Below are positions 18,400 to 26,995 of a stretch of 38,421 nucleotides of DNA, piece by piece. The translations under genes were made by a program, and so were the position numbers. Source of the stretch: Candidatus Omnitrophota bacterium (lineage in GTDB: Bacteria; Omnitrophota; Omnitrophia; JAHJGZ01); the NCBI GenBank assembly GCA_018823795.1, contig JAHJGZ010000168.1, forward strand, positions 1-38,421, in the 5' to 3' direction. The notes beneath the pieces were generated by a model. The model did not search any database, was not told the origin of the DNA, and worked only from the letters and a program-made list of their open reading frames with translations. Position 1 is the stretch's first letter. The number at the start of each line of letters is the position of its first letter.

Positions 18400-18474
18400 G
18401 TAATTTGTAGATGGTAGTTGGTAATTTGAAAAAAAAGTTCAATCAACAAACTACAAACTACTAACTACTAACCG
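18400..18474. repeat. Solo inverted-repeat element related to the IVP-gene ends
   Basis: GTAATTTGTAGATGGTAGTTGGTAATTTGA ... TCAATCAACAAACTACAAACTACTAACTACTAACC; lies between gcvPA and gcvPB. Confidence 0.6.
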
Positions 18475-19807
18475 CTAACGAAAATTCTTTAACAAAACGA
18501 TCTAAGTCCTCTTTTGTTTTGGTCTCTGTCGCACACACAAGTAATTCATTTTTTAATTTTGGATAAAACCTCTGAAGAGAAAGGCCTGCATATATTCCCT
18601 TTTTAAGTAATGCAGCTATTATCTTTTCCACGTCTTTATTGATTCTTATAACAAATTCATTAAAGATCGGCCCGGTAAAGGTAATTTCACACTCCAAGAC
18701 TGACGTGAATGCTTCCCGGAGGTAATTCGCATTTTGAATATTTAAATCAGCGACCTGCCGTAATCCCTCTTTTCCTAACGTAGTTAAATAGACTCCTGCG
18801 GCTAAAGCACACAAGGCTTGGTTCGAACAGATGTTTGAGGTGGCCCGCTCTCTCCTAATATGTTGTTCACGCGTTTGTAACGTAAGGGTAAACATCCTCC
18901 GGCCTTCGCTGTCATGGCTCAACCCAACCAGACGGCCAGGAATCTTTCGCATGAGTTCTTTTTTGACGGCAAAATAGCCAAGATAAGGACCGCCAAATGA
19001 AAGTGGGTTGCCAAAAACCTGTGCCTCACCACAGGCAATATCAGCATTCCATTCACCGGGAGATTTAAATCGCGCGAGCGAGAGTGGATTTGCAACGATA
19101 ATAAAATGGGCGCCACACGCATGAATGAGTTTTTCTATCTCAGAAAAGTTTTCTACAATACCAAAAAAATTAGGTGATTGAACAATGCAACAGGCAACAT
19201 CTTCATGAAGTGCTGTCTTAAAACGACTGCTATCGAGCATACCCTCACTCGTAAAAGGAATCTCTATACATTCACCCGCCGTACCGCGCAGATATGTCTT
19301 TAAAACCTGGCGATATTCAGGATGCACACTGGATGCAACGATAACCTTTTTTCTTTTTTTGACAGACATACTTACAAGAGCTGCTTCTGCCATACTCGTA
19401 GCACCATCATAATGTGATGCATTAGAGACATCCATGCCGGTAAGAGTACACATCATACTTTGATATTCATACATAGCCTGCAGCGTTCCTTGGCTTGCCT
19501 CCGCTTGATACGGTGTATAGGCAGTATAAAATTCACTCCGAGACGTAACGTGATGAACAACCGATGGTATGAAATGTTCATAGGCACCTGCACCAATAAA
19601 TGAAAGAACGGTATCGGTCGATTTATTTTGATGTGCTAACGAGCGTACCATCGTGCGCAATTCAAGTTCGCTTAATGGGTGAGGAAGTTTTATAACTGGA
19701 TTGCGCAACTGTCGTGGGATAGCTGCACACAATTCTTCAAAATCAGTTACGCCAATTTCTTGAAGCATTACTTTTCTATCGTGATCGGTGAGTGAGGCGT
19801 AGCTCAT
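18461..19807 (-). CDS. gcvPA: Glycine dehydrogenase (decarboxylating) subunit 1
   Basis: FIGAGAYEHFIPSVVHHVTSRSEFYTAYTPYQAEASQGTLQAMYEYQSMMCTLTGMDVSNASHYDGATS. Confidence 0.96.
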   Translation of the reverse strand: MSYASLTDHDRKVMLQEIGVTDFEELCAAIPRQLRNPVIKLPHPLSELELRTMVRSLAHQNKSTDTVLSFIGAGAYEHFIPSVVHHVTSRSEFYTAYTPYQAEASQGTLQAMYEYQSMMCTLTGMDVSNASHYDGATSMAEAALVSMSVKKRKKVIVASSVHPEYRQVLKTYLRGTAGECIEIPFTSEGMLDSSRFKTALHEDVACCIVQSPNFFGIVENFSEIEKLIHACGAHFIIVANPLSLARFKSPGEWNADIACGEAQVFGNPLSFGGPYLGYFAVKKELMRKIPGRLVGLSHDSEGRRMFTLTLQTREQHIRRERATSNICSNQALCALAAGVYLTTLGKEGLRQVADLNIQNANYLREAFTSVLECEITFTGPIFNEFVIRINKDVEKIIAALLKKGIYAGLSLQRFYPKLKNELLVCATETKTKEDLDRFVKEFSLAVSS

Positions 19808-20190
19808 TGTTCTCCTTCAATATGCTTTCCATACGCTGCAGCATCCATCAACGAATTCAATTCATTTTCATTTGAACATTCGAGTTTAAAGAGCCACCCC
19901 TTGCCATACGGATCACTATTAATAAGGGCCGGATTATTCTCTAAATCAGTATTCACTTCGAGAACTCGCCCTGAAAGTGGCGCAAAAATATCAAAAGCTG
20001 CTTTAACTGATTCAACAACACATACAGCTTCGCCAGCCTTTATATCCCGGCTAATATCGGGAAGTTCAACATAGACAACATCTGAAAGTTCTTTCTGTGC
20101 ATATTCAGTTACTCCGACAATACAAACTTTTTCTTCCTTTTTTGTCCATTCATGTGTCTTCGTGTACTTACAATTGTTTGGAAATTTCAT
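19804..20190 (-). CDS. gcvH: Glycine cleavage system H protein
   Basis: CKYTKTHEWTKKE...VGVTEYAQKELSDVVYVELPDI..VVESVKAAFDIFAPLSGRVLEVN; start trimmed to MKFPNNCKY. Confidence 0.96.
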   Translation of the reverse strand: MKFPNNCKYTKTHEWTKKEEKVCIVGVTEYAQKELSDVVYVELPDISRDIKAGEAVCVVESVKAAFDIFAPLSGRVLEVNTDLENNPALINSDPYGKGWLFKLECSNENELNSLMDAAAYGKHIEGEQ

Positions 20191-20261
20191 GGAATGTCCT
20201 TTCTTTAGAACGCACATTATCGCGAATCAAATGCATATTGTCACAGTAATGCTCGATGTTT

Positions 20262-20333
20262 GATACTTGAATACTCGGTATTTATTTTAAGAATACCCTT
20301 CGAAACGTACCGTTCTTGCTAGAATCAAGTATC
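20262..20333. repeat. 9-bp perfect inverted repeat in the spacer between gcvH and the cassette
   Basis: GATACTTGA (20262-20270) / TCAAGTATC (20325-20333). Confidence 0.5.
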
Positions 20334-20498
20334 CGGCATTTAAAACTTTGTACATTCATTTGTTATAAAACTGTAAGTTAATTTAGTAACATACGTTACG
20401 TATTGAAAATATGGGCGATTAAACAGAAATGAATTTATTTCCTGTAACCGGAAATAATGTAAGTTGGTATTATATCAACTAATAGAGAAAATGCAATA

Positions 20499-22250
20499 TT
20501 AAATGAATGGTGGAATTGAATTAATGATTTGATGAGCAAACAATTTAGAAAATTCGCTTTCTCTATTCAATAAATCCTTACTATTACATGTAATTATTTC
20601 GTGGGAATTGATAAAACAATAAACGAGTTCTGCGCACATTACGGTGGATAACCTATGTGATATTGTAATAAAAGTAATTTTATCCTGAAATTGTTTAATA
20701 TTTGACACTATTTTGTCTTCACTTGATGCATCTAATGAAGACATGGCTTCATCTAATATCAGTATCGTCGGCCTTTTAATCAATGCACGTGCAATAGCAA
20801 TCCTTTGTTTTTGGCCATCAGAAAGCATACACCCATTTTCCCCAATAATAGTATTATATCGATTACTAAAGTTATTAATAATTTCCTCTATGCCCACTAT
20901 CTGGGAAACACGTATTATTTCATCCATTGTTGCATCTTCTTTTCCATATACTATATTATTTGCAATACTGTCATTCCAAAGAAAAGGCTCTTGACATGCA
21001 ACGCCAATTTGACTTTTCAGTACAGACAGAGACATATTGTTAATATCATATCCATCAATTAGAATTTTGCCACTCCACGGTTCATAAAGACGCATCAATA
21101 AATTTACAAAAGTAGTCTTACCACAACCAGAGGGACCAACGAGAGCAATATGCTTCGATGCTTCTATACAAAAGTTTATATTTTTAAAAATATGTCCCTC
21201 ACGCTTATATCCAAAATTCACCTCCTGAAACAATATTGATCCTTGCCGAATTGAAATTTTCTCCTTATCCGTAACCGTAACTATCTGCAACTGCTCACCC
21301 ATAATCTCCTCTATCACCTGACACGATGTAATTCCACGAATAATTACTTGAAAAGACTCGGAAATCTTTGTTTGAAACACCATGAGCTGCCCAAAATAAA
21401 TTATTATTGCTGAAAAGGTTCCTAAACTCATTCTTCCTGTTATAACCTGATAAATACCAAAAACCACAATGAATCCTGCTACAGCCTTGCCTGCTAAGAC
21501 AGAAGTAACGCTACGCAGAGATTCCAATCGTAAATGTCTTATACTCAAGCGGGTATTAGTAAGTACCTTTTTAAAATAGGTACGTATAGTCACCGATTCT
21601 TTACCAAATAATTTGATCAGATAAATATGCGAAAAAAGCTCCTCTAAATTCACAAAGATACTTTGACTACTATCATTCAAAACTTTCCATGAACGCTGCA
21701 CTATTGAACTAAAATAACAATATGGTACATATATAAAAGGGATGAGGACAATCGCTATACATGCCATTTTAAAATCAAGAAAATACATAATGATCAAAGT
21801 CAATAATAACCGTATAAAAAGAAAGAGTAATTGTGGCGGGATTTCAGTAATAAATTGAGTGACCCTTTTTATATCATAACTTAAATTATAGAGATGCTGC
21901 CCCGCAGATTTCTTCTGAAACCATTGATACGAATATCCTTGAATATTTTTAAACACTTTTTTTTGCAGATCTAAAGTTATTTTTTGGTTTACATAATGCT
22001 CTAAATATTCTCTGAATAAATCAATTAAACTCGATAAGAAAACAATGGCTCCCAGAGCTAATGCGAGAAAAGTAAAAATACGTACATCATGCTTCTCTAT
22101 TGCCTCGTCAACGACTAACCTGCATAAATAAGGGCTTATTAAGCCTAAAATACTTCCCATGCCACTTAGTATAAATATGATTAACCACTTCTTACGGTAC
22201 GGATAAAGGAATTTAAAAAATAAAAAATAAAGTTTGAATTTTGACATCAC
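20499..22250 (-). CDS. ABC transporter, fused permease-ATPase (no peptidase domain)
   Basis: N-terminal TMD; Walker A GPSGCGKTT, signature LSDGQKQRIAIARAL, Walker B TILILDEAMSSLDA. Confidence 0.93.
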   Translation of the reverse strand: MMSKFKLYFLFFKFLYPYRKKWLIIFILSGMGSILGLISPYLCRLVVDEAIEKHDVRIFTFLALALGAIVFLSSLIDLFREYLEHYVNQKITLDLQKKVFKNIQGYSYQWFQKKSAGQHLYNLSYDIKRVTQFITEIPPQLLFLFIRLLLTLIIMYFLDFKMACIAIVLIPFIYVPYCYFSSIVQRSWKVLNDSSQSIFVNLEELFSHIYLIKLFGKESVTIRTYFKKVLTNTRLSIRHLRLESLRSVTSVLAGKAVAGFIVVFGIYQVITGRMSLGTFSAIIIYFGQLMVFQTKISESFQVIIRGITSCQVIEEIMGEQLQIVTVTDKEKISIRQGSILFQEVNFGYKREGHIFKNINFCIEASKHIALVGPSGCGKTTFVNLLMRLYEPWSGKILIDGYDINNMSLSVLKSQIGVACQEPFLWNDSIANNIVYGKEDATMDEIIRVSQIVGIEEIINNFSNRYNTIIGENGCMLSDGQKQRIAIARALIKRPTILILDEAMSSLDASSEDKIVSNIKQFQDKITFITISHRLSTVMCAELVYCFINSHEIITCNSKDLLNRESEFSKLFAHQIINSIPPFI

Positions 22251-22382
22251 TGTCTCACTTTCCCTTTCACGTATTTTGAAGTATAAAAATATACAATACC
22301 GGTTAACAAAGTAATAGTCTATTGTAGAAAATGGATGGACGAATTTGGATAAACCCTATTGAAATAAAAACTTGCGGCTTGT

Positions 22383-23219
22383 TCATTCTTTATGTAATGC
22401 AACCGAAAATATATCTTCTGGAACTTCCTCAAAACGCATTGTATCAATAATGACATTCCCTATCAATTTGTTATTTTCATACATCGTTATACGAAACGGG
22501 ATCAAAAAAGGCCCTATTCTTTTTTCATTTAAATAATATTCTGTTCTTTTTCGCTCGTTCTCAAGACCAATGTTAGCTGTATTCTCTATTGAAACTATTC
22601 GAAAAGAATTTATTTCAATATAATATATATCACTTTCTTTTTCGCCTAATAAAGACTCAAGGATATGACAGTTTCTGCCCCTTACTTTCTTTTCACCTCT
22701 ATACTTCAAAGAGTTCCGGTCTCTTATTAGATATGACAACGTTAGAGAAATGCCATTGAACGGCTCATATCTGAGCTCCTCCTGAATACTCTCTCTTAAA
22801 TTTTGAACCTTATCATTATCAGTGATGAGATCACCATTCTCCGAATAATATACTTGTCCGGAATTATAAATGGTCGTAACGCGTCGTTCATTTGATAAAT
22901 AATCCCCACGAATTTTATCGGGGTACTTAAAGTAACGTTCAATCCGTCTCCAAGCTCCATTGGCCCGGCTCATATGGGACAACAGTACATACCCTCGCAT
23001 CTTAGAAGCCGAATCATTCATCCCATATTCGTCTATTGCCTTACTGAGTATATATTCAGCAATATCACTTTTTTTAGTTTGAATGCTTAAAAAAAGAAAT
23101 GCACCATACGCCACCATTAATACAATAATAATAATACTACACGCATATACTAGAGAATCGATAAAAATAGGATTACTTATCTTAAATTTACTCAATATTT
23201 TTTTTACATTATTATACAC
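22383..23219 (-). CDS. Membrane-anchored LolA-like (outer-membrane lipoprotein-sorting-like) protein
   Basis: N-terminal TM; RRIERYFKYPDKIRGDYLSNERRVTTIYNSGQVYYSENGD...KVRGRNCHILE...YYIEINSFRIVSIE. GTG start. Confidence 0.5.
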   Translation of the reverse strand: MYNNVKKILSKFKISNPIFIDSLVYACSIIIIVLMVAYGAFLFLSIQTKKSDIAEYILSKAIDEYGMNDSASKMRGYVLLSHMSRANGAWRRIERYFKYPDKIRGDYLSNERRVTTIYNSGQVYYSENGDLITDNDKVQNLRESIQEELRYEPFNGISLTLSYLIRDRNSLKYRGEKKVRGRNCHILESLLGEKESDIYYIEINSFRIVSIENTANIGLENERKRTEYYLNEKRIGPFLIPFRITMYENNKLIGNVIIDTMRFEEVPEDIFSVALHKE

Positions 23220-23302
23220 CGCAATATACCTCTGTTATCCTTCTTGATCTTTTTTGCTATCGCAACACCAGAACCATATCGTATATACATAGTAGAGCTA
23301 TT

Positions 23303-23440
23303 TTAATTACGGGAACTCGGTCCCGAATAGGTACAACATGCAAGAACCGTTTCCTTAGGATTGAGTTTTATCCGCGTAATTTTTGGCTTAAACTTATGTT
23401 TTTGTAATTTACTATCGTGTGATTTTTTTCTTTTACTCAT
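23303..23440 (-). CDS. Candidate RiPP precursor peptide (45 aa), below the ORF-track cutoff
   Basis: Translated by hand: MSKRKKSHDSKLQKHKFKPKITRIKLNPKETVLACCTYSGPSSRN*. RBS-like AAAGAGAA upstream of ATG; lies between the HprK-like and LolA-like genes, same strand as the cassette; charged leader and short CC/Ser/Thr/Tyr-rich C-terminus. Confidence 0.7.
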   Translation of the reverse strand: MSKRKKSHDSKLQKHKFKPKITRIKLNPKETVLACCTYSGPSSRN

Positions 23441-23516
23441 TGCGCGTATTCTCTTTGTACTGTCTTCATCATATCGTTATCATTCTAAGTTAATTTCCAA
23501 CTTCCTTTTAAAGATA

Positions 23517-24431
23517 TCATAGTACATTTTTAATAAAATTTACAACCCTTTTATTATTAACAAACCCCAATCGATAACATGGTATTACCCTAATCAACTC
23601 ATGACAAAATAGTACACTATTTTTTACACTCGTCTTATGCCAGTAAATGGAAAAAAGCACGGGATACAGCAAGGTAAGTGCTTCCCTTGCAATAACTTGT
23701 TGTATTATATTTTTTGATGCGTGCTGTATAAAAAACATTTTTGCTATGTGCGTTGCTTTATGCGATACAAAACACCGGTTCCTAATATTTTTTCCCTGCC
23801 ACGGACTCCCATACATAAAATATTTTTTTTTACTTTTCCTGATAATTATTTGGTCATCATTTATGATTCGAGTTTTGCAATGCCTATTCCATATCCCGGC
23901 TATAGTGCTTTTCCCAGAACCAGATTTACCTGCAAAAAGAAGCCCTACATCTTCTGACACGCCTACGCCAGACGAATGAATACAAATCCCCTGTTTTCGA
24001 ATCGCTAGGTAGTGTATTAAAATAACTCGCAAAAAGTTACATATACTATATAAGCTATCCACTATGTATCTTTTGCTACTTTTTGATAACAGAAATACTT
24101 CGATTTTATCAAACTTTTTATTTGATTGTATTACCTGAACAGCATTGCAGCCATCAAGGAAAATTTTATACACATATTTTTTATTTTGTTTATACAGAAC
24201 CCATCCATTGTTAGCATTAAATAATTGCATTACATTATCAAACGGAGGAAGAGCATTCACGTGTTGTATGGTAATAGAAACACTATGCTTTTCTCTCCCT
24301 TTATATATAAAATCGTTGAATGGTTTACGGTAAAAGGGGTTTTCTTCTTTTCTAATCCTTAGTAATGGATCCTGGCTTTTAATTTCAATAATAACTTTTG
24401 CGATTTCTAGTTTTATCTTAAATTTTCTCAT
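23517..24431 (-). CDS. HPr kinase-related (HprK-like) P-loop kinase
   Basis: GICIHSSGVGVSEDVGLLFAGKSGSGKSTIAGIWNRHCKTRIINDDQIIIRKSKKKYFMYGSPWQGK. Confidence 0.85.
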   Translation of the reverse strand: MRKFKIKLEIAKVIIEIKSQDPLLRIRKEENPFYRKPFNDFIYKGREKHSVSITIQHVNALPPFDNVMQLFNANNGWVLYKQNKKYVYKIFLDGCNAVQVIQSNKKFDKIEVFLLSKSSKRYIVDSLYSICNFLRVILIHYLAIRKQGICIHSSGVGVSEDVGLLFAGKSGSGKSTIAGIWNRHCKTRIINDDQIIIRKSKKKYFMYGSPWQGKNIRNRCFVSHKATHIAKMFFIQHASKNIIQQVIAREALTLLYPVLFSIYWHKTSVKNSVLFCHELIRVIPCYRLGFVNNKRVVNFIKNVL

Positions 24432-24453
24432 GTGTATTTTCTTTAAATACGTG

Positions 24454-25512
24454 TTAATTCGTGCACCTTCTCTGAACCGGTTTTTTTATCTTTTGTCTCA
24501 CTTGTGCTAGTTTGCGACAGGTACGGCTACATGTTGAAAAATTTCTATGTTCAAGCCACGATAGTGCAGGGCACCACGAACAATACATTCGCAACGGACA
24601 CGTATCACATTGATAACGCTCGTCAGGCTTTATGCTCATCGCAAATTTTTTTAACTTTTCATAAGCATTTTCAAACGAACTATTCAATATCGAATACTGT
24701 GGTTCATTCACATTAATACAAATCTTCAATTTACCTTGTGGTGTTATTGCTACACTGTGGCGGCCTCCTCCACAATTAAAAAATTTATGTCTATCAAATG
24801 TATACCAATTATATTGACTCCCTCCCCCCCCCCTTTCGTCATCTAATCGTAGTAAATGATTTATATGCCGCGCTTTATAATAATAGGGCTTTTTTGTTCC
24901 ATCAAGACACGGTAAAACGTTAAAATCTAAACTGTGCGGTAGATAAAGTGACCCAGCAAAATCTTCAATAGATTGCAACTCCTTTTTATTAGCTTGAAGA
25001 ACACATGTTTTAACCCCAACATTCAACCTCTTCTCCCGCAAATTTTTAACGACAGCAAATACTTGATCACGCAATCCTGTAGTACCCGTAATAGTATCAA
25101 AAGTTGTACTATTCATTGCTGGTAGAGTAATGTCTATTCTATGTGGCTGTACTAGTACTAACTCGCGTATCATATTTGAATCAATCAGAGAACCATTCGT
25201 ATTAATAATGACCATAAAGCCGCATTTTTTTGCATAATATAAAATATCAACAAAATCGTTTCTCATGAATGGGTCACCACCCGTAAACCCTATATATAAA
25301 CAACCGATATCTCTTAAACTCTTCAATACAACACATACTTCATCCGTGGTGAGTTCTTTTCTTCTTTTCCTAAAATTCGACGGAAGATAGCAATGACCAC
25401 AATTAAAATTACAGCGATAGGTTAATTCAAATACTGCTCGCAGGGGAAATTTTTTTATTGTAGCTTTATCATTCATGCGTTTCCAAAATTTTTCATATGA
25501 CTGAATTTTCAT
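24454..25512 (-). CDS. Radical SAM/SPASM peptide-modifying protein (rSAM-1)
   Basis: ELTYRCNFNCGHCYLP (CxxxCxxC), GFTGGDPFMRNDF, SPASM-type CDTCPLRMYCSWCPALSWLEHRNFSTCSRTC; contains a G10 tract. Confidence 0.92.
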   Translation of the reverse strand: MKIQSYEKFWKRMNDKATIKKFPLRAVFELTYRCNFNCGHCYLPSNFRKRRKELTTDEVCVVLKSLRDIGCLYIGFTGGDPFMRNDFVDILYYAKKCGFMVIINTNGSLIDSNMIRELVLVQPHRIDITLPAMNSTTFDTITGTTGLRDQVFAVVKNLREKRLNVGVKTCVLQANKKELQSIEDFAGSLYLPHSLDFNVLPCLDGTKKPYYYKARHINHLLRLDDERGGGGSQYNWYTFDRHKFFNCGGGRHSVAITPQGKLKICINVNEPQYSILNSSFENAYEKLKKFAMSIKPDERYQCDTCPLRMYCSWCPALSWLEHRNFSTCSRTCRKLAQVRQKIKKPVQRRCTN

Positions 25513-25517
25513 CAGAC

Positions 25518-26558
25518 TTACACAACCTTCTCTTGATACTGTTTTTTTATTTTTGCTAACTCACAATAATAAGAAACGGGCGTATCAATAGTACCGGTTT
25601 CAAGATAGGCAACTCCAGGACAAAAGGAACAGAATTCTCCTAGGGCACAACTTTTGCATTTTAATCTGCTCGTTAAGAACATTTTTCGGATTGTGTTCAA
25701 TAGTCTGCTACGCGCATATTGAATATTCACGTCTAAAATATTAAATGAAGGTTTTCGTATTGCTGAACAGAAAAAGGTATTTCCATAAGGATCAAGATGC
25801 ATGCAATCGCTTCCTTCTTGATAACAAAGCCCGGATATCCGTTTCATAACTGATTCGTCACTGTCTGCTATTATCTTTCCCCGTGATACCTGCACTATGT
25901 CATCTGGAGTAATTCTTAAATCACATGGTGATGTATCATTATTTAAACGCGCAGTTACACAACTATAGGGATGAAACTCAAATCCTCTTTTTTCGATAAA
26001 CTTTTTAATACTCGAAATCTCATGTATGTTGTTTCTAATAACATGTGTTTTAATCTTAAGCGGCAATCCTGCTTCTAATATGAGGTCTATTCCTGCCATA
26101 ACTTTACCAAACGACATCCGCACTTGTGATATTTTCTCATATAACATATCGGTCACTGCATTAAGGGTAATTTCGACTCTCAGGGGAGGCTGCCGTGATA
26201 AATAGTCAGCAATTTTTTCCGTCATTGAATATGCATTTGTAAATAATGTTATAATAAAGCCTTTTGCTTTAGCATATGAGTAAATTTCTAAAAAATCGGG
26301 TCGCATCAACGGATCTCCGCCTGTTAAATATAAATGCGCGACTCCCATTTCAGAAACTTTATCAAGAATCGATTTAACCTGTTGCGTATTTAACTCTTTC
26401 GCTTCATTGGAAGGGATATTATAACAATCTGTATAACAATACATACAATGTAAATTGCATCTATACGTTAATTCAAATACGCATTCACTCGGTTTTTGCC
26501 TCAATCGGCGTTTTCTGCGTATTTTCATTCCAAAAGCTTCGTATGAAATCTCTTTCAT
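25518..26558 (-). CDS. Radical SAM/SPASM peptide-modifying protein (rSAM-2)
   Basis: ELTYRCNLHCMYCYTDC (CxxxCxxC), YLTGGDPLMRPDF, SPASM-type CKSCALGEFCSFCPGVAYLETG...YYC. Confidence 0.93.
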   Translation of the reverse strand: MKEISYEAFGMKIRRKRRLRQKPSECVFELTYRCNLHCMYCYTDCYNIPSNEAKELNTQQVKSILDKVSEMGVAHLYLTGGDPLMRPDFLEIYSYAKAKGFIITLFTNAYSMTEKIADYLSRQPPLRVEITLNAVTDMLYEKISQVRMSFGKVMAGIDLILEAGLPLKIKTHVIRNNIHEISSIKKFIEKRGFEFHPYSCVTARLNNDTSPCDLRITPDDIVQVSRGKIIADSDESVMKRISGLCYQEGSDCMHLDPYGNTFFCSAIRKPSFNILDVNIQYARSRLLNTIRKMFLTSRLKCKSCALGEFCSFCPGVAYLETGTIDTPVSYYCELAKIKKQYQEKVV

Positions 26559-26587
26559 GTATCACACATTTTTCCCGAGCACATGTG

Positions 26588-26887
26588 CTAATCTATAATA
26601 ATTGCTTTAATCTTCTCTAAATCCCCCAGTAACACCCGTATTTCACTTTCTACTTCTTGTGGGGTAGCATCAAATTGCCCTATTATCATACTTTTAATTT
26701 CACCGAGTGTTTTTCGACCATCAATCATTTTCCACACCCACGCTGCAGCTTTATTTAAGCTATAGATATAGTTCATTTCTTCCGCTGTCTTAAAAATAGG
26801 TATCAAGATAGTTTCATCTTCAATTTCTCGCGTTACTACATTTTTATTTTTATGTATACTTGTTGATTTTTTCATTGGCACACACAC
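26588..26887 (-). CDS. PqqD-like peptide chaperone / RiPP recognition element
   Basis: ILIPIFKTAEEMNYIYSLNKAAAWVWKMIDGRKTLGEIKSMIIGQFDATPQEVESEIRVLLGDLEK; strong RBS GAAGGAGGTG. Confidence 0.88.
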   Translation of the reverse strand: MCVPMKKSTSIHKNKNVVTREIEDETILIPIFKTAEEMNYIYSLNKAAAWVWKMIDGRKTLGEIKSMIIGQFDATPQEVESEIRVLLGDLEKIKAIIID

Positions 26888-26905
26888 CTCCTTCTATTTT
26901 TTCCT

Positions 26906-26995
26906 TTACACCCCGAATACATAAATACCATTAGATTTCTGTTTTAAACCATTTGTGTGAAACGGTATAGTCCTTATTAGTTCTATTAAATTCAT
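26906..26995 (-). CDS. Possible 29-aa translationally coupled peptide
   Basis: MNLIELIRTIPFHTNGLKQKSNGIYVFGV*; its ATG overlaps the TGA stop of the upstream gene (ATGA). No independent support. Confidence 0.2.
   Translation of the reverse strand: MNLIELIRTIPFHTNGLKQKSNGIYVFGV

Noticed and set aside
23204-23290. 28-aa frame MYIRYGSGVAIAKKIKKDNRGILRCIIM after the precursor
   Set aside because: Overlaps the start of the LolA-like gene, lacks a clear RBS, and has no leader/core organisation.
23366-23440. Reading VLAC in the 45-aa peptide as a lipoprotein lipobox
   Set aside because: The preceding segment is strongly charged (KRKK...KHKFKPK) with no hydrophobic signal-peptide core.
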